A DNA stretch of 19,380 nt from Aphodosoma sp044433285. Lineage in GTDB: Bacteria; Bacteroidota; Bacteroidia; Bacteroidales; Paludibacteraceae. The stretch lies in assembly GCA_044433285.1 (NCBI GenBank), contig JAWXTU010000036.1:1-19380 (forward strand), given 5' to 3'. The translations under genes and the position numbers were made by a program. The notes below the pieces were generated by a model. That model made no database searches. It had not been told where the DNA came from and saw only the letters and a list, made by a program, of their open reading frames with translations. Shown one piece after another: positions 1-8,061 of this stretch; the first letter of the stretch is position 1; each line of letters opens with the position of its first letter.

Positions 1-205
1 TTGAACCCCAATATAAGTCCATTTTAAGGCAATTTTTTGAAGTTATAGACTTTACAAACAAAAATTACCCAACCACGAAATTTTTGAAATTTGCTGTGGC
101 TGGATAAATTCAGTAAACCCCAAATAATGTTGATGAAAAAAGAACTGTAGTATCTACTTTTGGCATAGAGTAAACCATCTAAAAGCACAAAAGAAGATTT
201 TACCC

Positions 206-249
206 CACCCCCACCACCATCGTATTATAATACGATGGTGGTGGGGGTG
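206..249. repeat. 44-bp perfect palindrome downstream of folD
   Basis: Two 22-base arms (206-227 and 228-249) are exact reverse complements with no spacer. The outer part is G/C-rich (CACCCCCACCACCAT against its complement) and the centre is A/T-only (TATTATAATA). It begins 40 bases past the folD stop codon, so it may end the purine operon transcript. Neither side carries a strong T-run (minus strand continues GGGTAAAATCTTCTTTTG), so a classical intrinsic terminator is not certain. The rest of 1-289 is A/T-rich and I see no gene in it. Confidence 0.85.
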
Positions 250-289
250 TAGTTAGGTTTTATCGGTAATTTTACACTAAAACAGCATC

Positions 290-1144
290 TTATTCCCCTA
301 CATTACGCAAATAGCACTCGATAGTGTTTTCCATTAGGCAGGCGATTGTCATTGGACCTACGCCGCCTGGTACTTTGGTGATGTATGAGGTTTTTGGGGC
401 TACTGCGTCGAAATCGACGTCGCCACAAAGTTTGCCTGTTTCTGGGTCGCGGTTTACGCCTACGTCGATTACTACTGCACCCTCTTTTACCATCTCTTCT
501 TTTACGAATTTTGGTTTGCCAAGTGCTGGTACTAGGATGTCGGCTTGTGCGCAAATCTCTGCTAGGTTTTGTGTGCGACTATGGCATACTGTTACCGTTG
601 CATTTTCGTCCATAAGTAGCTTTGTTGCAGGGAGTCCTACAATATTGCTACGACCAATTACTACCGCACGTTTGCCAGATATCTCTATCCCTTTGCTCTT
701 CATCAATTTGATGATGCCTTTTGGTGTGCATGGGAGTACGCACTCGCGCTTTTGCCATAGTCCTGCCACGTTAAGCGGGTGAAAACCATCGACATCTTTT
801 TCTACTGCAATAGTCTCAATTACTCTATCTTCGTCGATGCCTTTTGGCAATGGCAACTGCACTAAAATACCATCTACTGTATTGTCTACATTGAGTTTTT
901 CTATCAACGCTAGCAATTCTGTCTCAGTTGTTGTATCTGCTAAACTAATGGTTTCGTTGCTGATACCCACTTCGTTAGATGCTTTCGCTTTGCCTGTTAC
1001 ATATGATACACTACCTGGGTCTTCCCCCACAAGGATAACGACCAATCGAGGAGCACGACCATATTTTTCTACGTAACCTTTTACGTCTTCAGCCATCTGC
1101 ATTTTCATTGCAGCAGCCAAATCTTTTCCACTAATAATTTCCAT
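290..1144 (-). CDS. folD: Bifunctional methylenetetrahydrofolate dehydrogenase / methenyltetrahydrofolate cyclohydrolase
   Basis: FolD interconverts 5,10-methylene-, 5,10-methenyl- and 10-formyl-tetrahydrofolate in the cytosol, using NADP(+) and water. The 284-residue length is normal for the family. Visible landmarks are the catalytic Tyr48/Lys52 pair (SYVTGKAKA), VQLPLPKGI, EKDVDGFHP, PCTPKGI, the Rossmann-fold segment GRSNIVGLP, and the C-terminal PGGVGPMT signature. It is the last gene of the purine operon, 32 bp after purD, which fits: 10-formyl-THF is the one-carbon donor for both PurN and PurH encoded upstream. No frameshift or missing motif is seen. Identification is firm. Confidence 0.97.
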   Translation of the reverse strand: MEIISGKDLAAAMKMQMAEDVKGYVEKYGRAPRLVVILVGEDPGSVSYVTGKAKASNEVGISNETISLADTTTETELLALIEKLNVDNTVDGILVQLPLPKGIDEDRVIETIAVEKDVDGFHPLNVAGLWQKRECVLPCTPKGIIKLMKSKGIEISGKRAVVIGRSNIVGLPATKLLMDENATVTVCHSRTQNLAEICAQADILVPALGKPKFVKEEMVKEGAVVIDVGVNRDPETGKLCGDVDFDAVAPKTSYITKVPGGVGPMTIACLMENTIECYLRNVGE

Positions 1145-1176
1145 TATATTTTGATTTTAAAGTTAAAAATTCATTG

Positions 1177-2427
1177 CTACTTAATAGCTTGCCAGCCAAT
1201 ATCGGTGCGGTGAAATAGGTTATCGCACTCTATCTTAGCTACTTCTGCATTTGCTTTTTGTTGCGCCTCTTGCAATGTATCTCCCATTGCTGTAATAAAA
1301 AGCACACGACCTCCGTTGGTTACATATTTACCATCTTTTTCTGCCGTACCCATATGATATACTATTGCATCAAGCGAGGCTATATTGTTGATTTCTACAC
1401 CTTTATCATAGTTTTCCGGATAACCTTTTGAGGCTAATACCACACCGATTGCAGCACGTGAATCCCACGTTAAGCGTGGTTCTTCATCGCTCTCATCTAC
1501 CACAGCCGAGAAGAGGTCGTAAATATCACTGGTGAGACGTGGAAGTACCACTTCGGTCTCTGGGTCGCCAAAACGAGCGTTGAACTCTATCACTTTGATC
1601 CCTTTTGGTGTCTTCATCAATCCGCCATACAACACACCTTTGAATGAACACCCCTCTGCTATCATAGCATTGGCAGTGGCACACATAATATGGTTGTAGC
1701 TCCAATCTATATCGTGTTGCGAAATAAATGGCAGTGGAGAATATGCCCCCATACCCCCAGTATTTGGTCCTTTGTCGCCATCAAAGGCTCGCTTGTGATC
1801 TTGCGCCACCTCTAGCGGATAGACTTTTTCGTTGGATACGCAACACATAAACGAAAATTCTGGTCCTGTCAAAAACTCCTCTATCACCACTTTGCCTTTG
1901 CCATATTTGTCATCTAACAGCATATCGCGCAAAGCTGCATCTGCCTCTTCTAATGTTTCGGCAATTACCACCCCTTTACCAGCTGCTAGTCCGTCGTATT
2001 TAATTACTGTTGGCAACTCGCCCTGTTTTACATAATCCAATGCTGCATCATATGTATCAAACACTGCATATTCTGCCGTTGGAATGGCATATTTTTTCAT
2101 CAGGCGTTTTGAAAATTCTTTTGAACTCTCAATTTGTGCCGCTGCACGTGTAGGTCCGAAGATACGCAAATCCTCTTTCTGAAATTCATCTACAATACCT
2201 GCTGCAAGTGCCACTTCTGGTCCAACTACGGTTAATTGCACATCGTTGGTTTTGGCAAAACTAATCAACTCTGCAATCTGTGTCTCTTTTAATGCTACAC
2301 ACTCTGCCAATTGAGCGATACCGGCATTGCCTGGTGCTGCAAATATTTTTGTTACTTTTTTTGAGCGACTAAGTGCGTGTACTATAGCGTGTTCTCTACC
2401 TCCACCACCTACTACTAATACGTTCAT
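1177..2427 (-). CDS. purD: Phosphoribosylamine--glycine ligase (GAR synthetase)
   Basis: PurD joins glycine to 5-phosphoribosylamine with ATP, the second step of purine synthesis. The 416 residues show the expected order: an N-terminal domain starting with the glycine-rich MNVLVVGGGGREHAI, a central ATP-grasp domain with IKYDGLAAGKGV and the metal-binding stretch IEFNARFGDPETEVVLPRL, and a C-terminal GARS-C domain. Length is normal for a monofunctional PurD. The start lies only 2 bp after the stop of the secreted helical-repeat gene, so translation of the two may be coupled. FolD follows 32 bp downstream. The enzyme would use the unstable product of PurF, encoded in the same operon. Confidence 0.97.
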   Translation of the reverse strand: MNVLVVGGGGREHAIVHALSRSKKVTKIFAAPGNAGIAQLAECVALKETQIAELISFAKTNDVQLTVVGPEVALAAGIVDEFQKEDLRIFGPTRAAAQIESSKEFSKRLMKKYAIPTAEYAVFDTYDAALDYVKQGELPTVIKYDGLAAGKGVVIAETLEEADAALRDMLLDDKYGKGKVVIEEFLTGPEFSFMCCVSNEKVYPLEVAQDHKRAFDGDKGPNTGGMGAYSPLPFISQHDIDWSYNHIMCATANAMIAEGCSFKGVLYGGLMKTPKGIKVIEFNARFGDPETEVVLPRLTSDIYDLFSAVVDESDEEPRLTWDSRAAIGVVLASKGYPENYDKGVEINNIASLDAIVYHMGTAEKDGKYVTNGGRVLFITAMGDTLQEAQQKANAEVAKIECDNLFHRTDIGWQAIK

Positions 2428-2429
2428 AA

Positions 2430-3191
2430 TTATTTTGGTATTCTTTTATTATTTGCTTTAAGTTTTTTACTCTCTGGGAATATTTTCAACCCTTCATCTA
2501 CATATTTTTGAGCCTTAACATTCTCCATCTCCTCGATATAGAAACTGGTAAGCATCTCATATACTAACTCTCTGCCCCAAACTGGCATCTGCGGATTAAC
2601 AGTGCTCTGATCTGGCTGTGCCAACGCTTTCATCGCATACTCCTCCACCTCTACTCGTCCGCCATGATTCTCTGGCATATTGTAGTTGAGACTTGCATAT
2701 ACGTAATATGCACGGATATTTTTAGAGTCTAATTTGATAGCTTTTTCTGCATTAGATTTTGCCGATTTAGCTCTAAAAATCAGACGAGGCACTTTGATAA
2801 ACTGACACGAAAAGAGTTGTACCAACGATAAGAGCGCATAGTCATCAGATTTCATCGTTTTGATAGATTCTAATGTTTCTATTGCACTCTCTATCTCTGT
2901 TTTAGCCTTTGCATCGTTGGATTTATGTTTATAAATCACGCTGTTATGAAATTGCGCATAGGCTTTCCAATATAAATACAAATCATTTTTTGTAGAGTTA
3001 TACGAGTCATCAAGACGCTTAATCAGTGCTGGATATTCTGAATTGTTTTTCTTCTCGTACGAGGTGATTAGCTTTTTGTTCAGCATCTCTTCCATAGTGT
3101 TTAAATCCATCGGAGCGGTGCTTCTTTGTGCACTAAGCGCAGACGATTGCAACGCTAAAAAGAGAGAGCAGAAAAATATTATCCGTTTCAT
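2430..3191 (-). CDS. Secreted TPR-like helical-repeat protein of unknown function
   Basis: I do not recognise a named family. The 253-residue product starts with a typical export signal: KR, a hydrophobic core (IIFFCSLFLALQSSA), and a likely signal peptidase I site after ALSA near residue 21. There is no convincing lipobox, so it is probably periplasmic. The rest looks like paired helices of the tetratricopeptide type, roughly residues 70-110, 117-154, 158-190 and 205-240, with TPR-like spacing such as AEKAIKLDSKNIRAYYVYASL and a final KAQKYVDEGLKIFPES. Residues 172-178 read MPENHGG. The gene lies between purH (37 bp gap) and purD (2 bp gap), so it must be co-expressed with purine enzymes although it should leave the cytosol. 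A link to purine metabolism is not evident. Confidence 0.8.
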   Translation of the reverse strand: MKRIIFFCSLFLALQSSALSAQRSTAPMDLNTMEEMLNKKLITSYEKKNNSEYPALIKRLDDSYNSTKNDLYLYWKAYAQFHNSVIYKHKSNDAKAKTEIESAIETLESIKTMKSDDYALLSLVQLFSCQFIKVPRLIFRAKSAKSNAEKAIKLDSKNIRAYYVYASLNYNMPENHGGRVEVEEYAMKALAQPDQSTVNPQMPVWGRELVYEMLTSFYIEEMENVKAQKYVDEGLKIFPESKKLKANNKRIPK

Positions 3192-3228
3192 AAAATTAGG
3201 TAATTTATAATGAGGTCATCTAAAAATA

Positions 3229-4758
3229 TTAATGTTTAAAATGGCGCATTCCAGAGAATAACATTGTGATGCCGCACTCGTTTGCCTTGCGGATTGAGTC
3301 TTCATCGCGCACGCTACCGCCTGGTTGAACTATTGCAGAAACGCCCATTTCATCGGCTAATGTAACACAGTCATCGAATGGAAAAAAGGCATCGGATGCA
3401 AGCACTAGACCCTCTGTAACTCCATTTGCATGAGCCTGTTTAAGGGCAATTTCTGCCGACCCGATACGGTTCATCTGTCCTGCACCCACACCAAGAGTCA
3501 TACCATCTTTTACCACCACGATAGCGTTAGATTTAACGTGTTTCACCACGCGCAATCCAAAATTCATATCCTCTATTTCGTTAGCTGTAGGGCGTTTTTC
3601 GGTTACAGTCATCGACTCCTCAACTACCGCTGTGTTAATATCTAAATCTTGTACCAAAACGCCACCGTTTACACTCACATATGTAGATGGTGTGTGGTTA
3701 ATTGCACCCATTGGCACTTGAATTAGACGTAAATTTTTCTTAGTTTGCAGACACTCCAACGCCTCAGCAGTGAAACTTGGCGCCATAATGAGTTCAAGGA
3801 AAACTGGTTTCATAAGTTCCGCCACTGCCAAATTCACCTCGCAATTTGTAGCCACGATACCGCCAAAGATACTCACTTTGTCAGCCTCATAAGTCTTATT
3901 CCACGCATCTACCACGTCAGTGCCCACTGCTGCACCGCAAGGGTTCATATGTTTTAGTCCCACGCAGAATGGTTTGTCAAACTCACGAGTGATAGCCAAC
4001 GCTGCATTTGCATCTTGTATATTGTTATAGCTAAGCTCTTTGCCGTGCAATTGAGTAGCAAATGCCATTGAGAAAGGCATCTCCTCTTGCGCGCGGAAGA
4101 ATTTAGCACTTTGGTGAGGATTTTCGCCATAGCGCAACCCCTGCACCAAATCAAATTCTAGGAATAATTTTTCGGTCAAATCAGCCTGTTTGCGCATATA
4201 AGTAGCGATACACATATCATATTGAGCAGTGTGTGTGTATGCTTTTGCGCTCAACTGTAGGCGAGTAGCTTTAGTAGTGTTGCCACCAGCCTCAATTTCT
4301 GATATAATCTGAGCATAATCGGCAGGGTCGCACACAACGGTTACATCGCTATAGTTTTTTGCTGCACTACGTAGCATAGATGGTCCGCCTATATCAATAT
4401 TTTCAATTGCATCTTCCATCTCTACGTTAGGGTTTGCAATTGTCTGTTTGAATGGATATAGATTGACACAAACCATATCGATAAATTCGATTGAGTTTTC
4501 GCGCAATGCCTCTAGATGCGATTCATCATCGCGACGAGCAAGGAGTCCGCCATGCACTTTTGGGTGGAGGGTTTTCACTCTACCGTCGCAAATTTCAGGA
4601 AATCCTGTAACTTCGCTAATGTTAATAACTTCAATGCCATTGTCTTGCAACAATTTCATTGTACCACCAGTGGCAATTATCTCCCACCCAAGTTTTTTTA
4701 GCGATTGCACAAACGGAACGAGTCCTGTTTTATCGCTTACACTAACTAATGCTCTCAT
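3229..4758 (-). CDS. purH: Bifunctional AICAR formyltransferase / IMP cyclohydrolase
   Basis: PurH performs the last two steps of IMP synthesis: formylation of AICAR with 10-formyl-THF and ring closure. The 509-residue length is normal. The N-terminal MGS-like IMP cyclohydrolase domain (about 1-190) shows SVSDKTGLVPF, IIATGGT, GRVKTLHPKVHGG and VNLYPF. The C-terminal transferase domain has the catalytic Lys269-His270 pair in GLKHMNPCGAA and ends with ASDAFFPFDD, VQPGGSVRD and MLFSGMRHFKH. Both active sites look intact. It follows purN by 46 bp and its substrate chain begins with SAICAR, so PurB, absent from the window, must be encoded elsewhere. Confidence 0.97.
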   Translation of the reverse strand: MRALVSVSDKTGLVPFVQSLKKLGWEIIATGGTMKLLQDNGIEVINISEVTGFPEICDGRVKTLHPKVHGGLLARRDDESHLEALRENSIEFIDMVCVNLYPFKQTIANPNVEMEDAIENIDIGGPSMLRSAAKNYSDVTVVCDPADYAQIISEIEAGGNTTKATRLQLSAKAYTHTAQYDMCIATYMRKQADLTEKLFLEFDLVQGLRYGENPHQSAKFFRAQEEMPFSMAFATQLHGKELSYNNIQDANAALAITREFDKPFCVGLKHMNPCGAAVGTDVVDAWNKTYEADKVSIFGGIVATNCEVNLAVAELMKPVFLELIMAPSFTAEALECLQTKKNLRLIQVPMGAINHTPSTYVSVNGGVLVQDLDINTAVVEESMTVTEKRPTANEIEDMNFGLRVVKHVKSNAIVVVKDGMTLGVGAGQMNRIGSAEIALKQAHANGVTEGLVLASDAFFPFDDCVTLADEMGVSAIVQPGGSVRDEDSIRKANECGITMLFSGMRHFKH

Positions 4759-4776
4759 TATTATCTGTTTTTTTAT

Positions 4777-4795
4777 GGGAGATTTAAAAATCCCC
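4777..4795. repeat. Intergenic inverted repeat, purN-purH gap
   Basis: Imperfect hairpin; on the transcribed minus strand it reads GGGGATTTTTAAATCTCCC. One of a recurrent family of GGGGA...TCCCC palindromes found only between genes in this window. Confidence 0.6.
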
Positions 4796-4804
4796 TTAAT
4801 TATA

Positions 4805-5389
4805 TCAAAATTTATTTCGACTATTTTTTATCACTAAATTTATCGCTTCGGGATATAGAATATGTTCTATCTCGTGGATTTTTTGCTCCACTTCGTTGCG
4901 ATCTGTGCCGTTGTACTCAAATGCTCGCTGCATTACGATAACACCGCCATCGATGGTTAAATCGATAAAATGCACCGTTACACCAAACACTTTCACCCCA
5001 AAATTAAAGGCATCATCTATTGCATGCGCACCCTTAAATGAAGGCAATAGCGCAGGGTGAATATTGAGTATTCTATCTTTATACGCACTATAAAGCGTTT
5101 CGCCCACGATGCGCATATAGCCAGCAAGACAAACAAAATCAATCGATTGACTATCCAACTCCGCCACAATCGCTTGCTCGTACTCCGTTTTAGAGGCAAA
5201 CTCTTTTGGCGACAATACCAACGTTGGGATATTTAATCTCCCAGCACGCTCGATGGCAAATGCTTTTGGATTATCGCACACCATAAGTGATACTTCCGCA
5301 TCGATTGTACCATTGGCACATACCAACGCTATCGCCTCGAAATTAGAGCCGCTACCAGATACAAATATTGCTAATTTTGTTTTACTCAT
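4805..5389 (-). CDS. purN: Phosphoribosylglycinamide formyltransferase (10-formyl-THF dependent)
   Basis: PurN transfers the formyl group of 10-formyl-THF to GAR, the third step of the pathway. The 194-residue protein has the formyltransferase fold with the N-terminal phosphate-binding loop VSGSGSNFEAI and the active-site set Asn109, His111 (ILNIHPALLPSF) and Asp147 (TIDGG), corresponding to E. coli Asn106, His108 and Asp144. Length is close to the usual 190-215. It lies between purM (106 bp gap filled with three inverted repeats) and purH. No ATP/formate-dependent PurT is present, so this pathway depends on folate, consistent with folD at the operon end. Confidence 0.96.
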   Translation of the reverse strand: MSKTKLAIFVSGSGSNFEAIALVCANGTIDAEVSLMVCDNPKAFAIERAGRLNIPTLVLSPKEFASKTEYEQAIVAELDSQSIDFVCLAGYMRIVGETLYSAYKDRILNIHPALLPSFKGAHAIDDAFNFGVKVFGVTVHFIDLTIDGGVIVMQRAFEYNGTDRNEVEQKIHEIEHILYPEAINLVIKNSRNKF

Positions 5390-5400
5390 CAGGTTATTGA

Positions 5401-5417
5401 GGGGCTAAAAACTCCCC
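5401..5417. repeat. Intergenic inverted repeat 1 of 3, purM-purN gap
   Basis: Minus-strand sequence GGGGAGTTTTTAGCCCC: a short imperfect hairpin of the same GGGGA...CCCC family. First of three within 86 bp. Confidence 0.6.
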
Positions 5418-5433
5418 TAAGATATAGTTAAAA

Positions 5434-5452
5434 GGGTTTATAAAAACGCCCC
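5434..5452. repeat. Intergenic inverted repeat 2 of 3, purM-purN gap
   Basis: Minus-strand sequence GGGGCGTTTTTATAAACCC, an imperfect copy of the repeat family. Confidence 0.5.
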
Positions 5453-5464
5453 AAATAAAATTTA

Positions 5465-5486
5465 GGGGATTTTCTTAAACCTCCCC
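5465..5486. repeat. Intergenic inverted repeat 3 of 3, purM-purN gap
   Basis: On the minus strand it opens GGGGAGGTTT and closes AAAATCCCC around a short spacer. It lies just downstream of the purM stop codon. Confidence 0.55.
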
Positions 5487-5495
5487 GAATAAAAT

Positions 5496-6527
5496 TTAAA
5501 TAATCTCCACTGCGCCTGCTTTGTCTGTGATTTTACCAATCACAGACGCTTTTTCGCCGTGTTGTTGTAGTATCTCAATTGCCTTATCAGCCTCAGAAGC
5601 ATCGAGAGCAATAACCATACCTACACCCATATTATAGATATTAAACATCTCACGATGAGCTACTTTACCATATTTCTCTAGGAAATTAAACACCGGCAAA
5701 ATCTCCCAACTACCTTCAACTACCTCAATACCTTGTCCTTCGCTCAAAATACGTGGGATATTCTCATCGAAACCGCCACCTGTGATATGACTAATACCGT
5801 GTACGTCGCAGTTGCGAACCACATTAAGCACCTGTTTTACATATATTTTTGTAGGTGTAAGTAGTACCTCACCAAGCGATTTTTCAGTATTAAGTTCTGG
5901 ATATATAGTGTTGAAATCCATTGCATTGTCGCTAACTACTTTGCGCACAAGACTAAATCCGTTAGAGTGCACACCGCTAGATGCGATACCAACTAATACA
6001 TCACCAACTTTTACTTTTGAGCCATCAATCAACTGTGATTTTTCTACCACACCACAAGTAAAACCCGCAATATCGTATTCTCCATCAGTATACATACCAG
6101 GCATTTCGGCAGTTTCTCCACCAATCAAGGCACAACCCGACTGACGACAACCCTCAGCCACACCAGCCACGATTTGTTCGATTTTAGCAGGTTCATTAGC
6201 ACCTACCGCCACATAATCAAGGAAATATAGAGGTTCTGCTCCTTGTGCCAACACGTCATTAACACACATAGCCACAGCATCGATACCGATAGTATCGTGT
6301 TTGTCGATAGCAAATGCTATTTTTAGTTTTGTACCCACACCGTCAGTGCCACTAACCAACACTGGTTCTTTTACGTTAAGAGCCGAAAGGTCGAACATTC
6401 CGCCAAATGCACCAATATTCCCCATCACTCCCAAACGAGAGGTAGATGCAACGTGTTTCTTAATACGACGAACTACTTCGTAACCTGCTTCGAGATTTAC
6501 GCCAGCATTTTCATAACTTTGAGCCAT
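5496..6527 (-). CDS. purM: Phosphoribosylformylglycinamidine cyclo-ligase (AIR synthetase)
   Basis: PurM closes the imidazole ring, turning FGAM into AIR with ATP (step 5). The 343 residues match the family length. Visible signatures are GTDGVGTKLKIAF (60-72), the Asn90-Asp91 pair after AMCV, GGETAEMPGMY (136-146) and GGGFDENIPRIL in the C-terminal half, all typical of the PurM/AIRS superfamily with its ATP site formed across a dimer. The gene sits between purF (102 bp gap with two inverted repeats) and purN. PurL in the same operon makes its substrate and contains two related AIRS-type halves. No anomalies are seen. Confidence 0.97.
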   Translation of the reverse strand: MAQSYENAGVNLEAGYEVVRRIKKHVASTSRLGVMGNIGAFGGMFDLSALNVKEPVLVSGTDGVGTKLKIAFAIDKHDTIGIDAVAMCVNDVLAQGAEPLYFLDYVAVGANEPAKIEQIVAGVAEGCRQSGCALIGGETAEMPGMYTDGEYDIAGFTCGVVEKSQLIDGSKVKVGDVLVGIASSGVHSNGFSLVRKVVSDNAMDFNTIYPELNTEKSLGEVLLTPTKIYVKQVLNVVRNCDVHGISHITGGGFDENIPRILSEGQGIEVVEGSWEILPVFNFLEKYGKVAHREMFNIYNMGVGMVIALDASEADKAIEILQQHGEKASVIGKITDKAGAVEII

Positions 6528-6548
6528 AGTTTTATTTGTTTTGTTTAA

Positions 6549-6567
6549 GGGAGTTATAAAAACTCCC
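6549..6567. repeat. Intergenic inverted repeat, purF-purM gap (copy a)
   Basis: GGGAGTTATAAAAACTCCC on the plus strand: arms GGGAGTT and AACTCCC match perfectly around a 5-base centre. It is the cleanest member of the repeat family in this window. Confidence 0.7.
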
Positions 6568-6592
6568 GAATAAAAATTTAAATTTAATTGAA

Positions 6593-6612
6593 GGGGAAAT
6601 AACCACTTCCCC
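6593..6612. repeat. Intergenic inverted repeat, purF-purM gap (copy b)
   Basis: GGGGAAATAACCACTTCCCC on the plus strand, with perfect 6-base arms GGGGAA/TTCCCC and an 8-base centre. It lies just past the purF stop codon. Confidence 0.6.
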
Positions 6613-6629
6613 TGTTTTGTTTTATAGAG

Positions 6630-8054
6630 TTATTTTGTTTTATCAAGCGAGCTATATATCGATGTAGGATAATTTCCTGAGAAACAAGCAGTACACAATT
6701 CGCAACGCTTACCACTTTTATATAATCCCTCTACAGATAAATAACGAAGAGAATCAGCTCCAATTGCCTCACAAATCTCTTCTACTGATCTGCGCGATGA
6801 AATCAATTCGTCGAATGTAGCAGTATCAACACCATAAAAACATGGGTGAGAATACGGAGGCGATGCAATACGCACATGTACCGATTTAGCCCCTGCCTCT
6901 CTGAGCAGAGTAACGATACGTCGTGAGGTAGTACCACGCACAATAGAGTCGTCAATCATCACAACATTTTTACCATTCACGATAGAGCGCACAGCCGAGA
7001 GTTTCATTCGCACCCCTTTTTCGCGCAACTCCTGATTTGGTTGGATAAATGTACGAGCTACATATTTATTTTTCACCAATCCCAACTCATATGATATACC
7101 ACTCTCCTCGCTATATCCCACTGCGGCACTCAAACTCGAATCGGGTACACCAATTACGATATCTGCCTCGATAGGGTCTTCGCGATATAGAATTCGACCC
7201 GACTCTTTGCGATAAGCGTGTACGTTTGTACCCTCAATATCACTATCAGGACGAGCAAAATATACATACTCCATCGCACACATATAGTGGTGTTTGAATT
7301 GCGAGTAGTCGTAAGAATGCAATCCGTCGGCATCAATCACAACCACCTCACCAGGCTCTACATCGCGCACAAATTTTGCTCCTACCACATCGAGAGCGCA
7401 AGTCTCCGAACTCACCACATATCCCCCATTGAGTTTACCAATCGAGAGCGGACGAAGTCCGTATTTATCACGAGCACAATACAGACGTTTATCGCTCAAA
7501 ATCAAAAAAGCAAAAGCTCCCTCAATCATATTGAGCGCATCTATTATATTATGTATACGGTGCTTTGTATTGTTATCTTTTTTGATAAGGTGCGCCAACA
7601 GTTCGCTATCTGACGTAGATTGAAACAGACTGCCGCGACCCTCCAGATAACGAGATAACTCACGAGAATTGACCAAATTACCATTATGAGCCAAAGCAAA
7701 ATTGCCTGTATAGTGGCGGAAATAGAACGGTTGCACATTCTCTAATCCAGCACCACCTGTAGTTGCATAGCGCACGTGACCGATAGCCTTATCACCTTGT
7801 AGCATATTGAGTTTCTTTTCGTTGAATACCTCAGCTACAAGCCCCTCGCCTTTAACTCTATGAAATTCCTTATTTTCATCAACCGACACAATACCACACG
7901 ACTCCTGTCCACGATGTTGCAAGGCGTGCAATCCATAGTAGGCTAAATTTGATGCATTATGAACATTAAATACACCAAACACACCACACTCTTCATGCAA
8001 CTGCTCGTCGTCGTAGCGGTCATTCATTGGGTTGTTATTTATATCTATACTCAT
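6630..8054 (-). CDS. purF: Amidophosphoribosyltransferase (glutamine PRPP amidotransferase)
   Basis: PurF catalyses the committed step: PRPP + glutamine to 5-phosphoribosylamine. The N-terminal Ntn-hydrolase glutaminase domain begins at Cys23 (HEECGVFG); the preceding 22 residues would be a cleaved propeptide, as in the Bacillus-type enzyme. RGQES, HVRYATTG and LAHNGNL follow. The phosphoribosyltransferase domain has the PRPP loop VVMIDDSIVRGTTSRR (364-379). Cys259, Cys405, Cys454 and Cys457 match the four [4Fe-4S] ligands known from B. subtilis PurF; Cys451 adds a fifth nearby. A start at Met10 would shorten the propeptide to 13. The gene begins 7 bp after purC and is presumably feedback-inhibited by purine nucleotides, as is usual for the family. 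Confidence 0.97.
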   Translation of the reverse strand: MSIDINNNPMNDRYDDEQLHEECGVFGVFNVHNASNLAYYGLHALQHRGQESCGIVSVDENKEFHRVKGEGLVAEVFNEKKLNMLQGDKAIGHVRYATTGGAGLENVQPFYFRHYTGNFALAHNGNLVNSRELSRYLEGRGSLFQSTSDSELLAHLIKKDNNTKHRIHNIIDALNMIEGAFAFLILSDKRLYCARDKYGLRPLSIGKLNGGYVVSSETCALDVVGAKFVRDVEPGEVVVIDADGLHSYDYSQFKHHYMCAMEYVYFARPDSDIEGTNVHAYRKESGRILYREDPIEADIVIGVPDSSLSAAVGYSEESGISYELGLVKNKYVARTFIQPNQELREKGVRMKLSAVRSIVNGKNVVMIDDSIVRGTTSRRIVTLLREAGAKSVHVRIASPPYSHPCFYGVDTATFDELISSRRSVEEICEAIGADSLRYLSVEGLYKSGKRCELCTACFSGNYPTSIYSSLDKTK

Positions 8055-8061
8055 ATGTTAT

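Noticed and set aside
4448..4837. Plus-strand open frame of 129 codons antisense to the start of purH
   Set aside because: Overlaps the purH N-terminal domain and its upstream gap; composition follows from the purH codons. Not a gene.
4777..5486. CRISPR-like array formed by the short palindromic repeats
   Set aside because: Spacing is irregular, copies are imperfect and separated by whole genes, and no cas gene is present.
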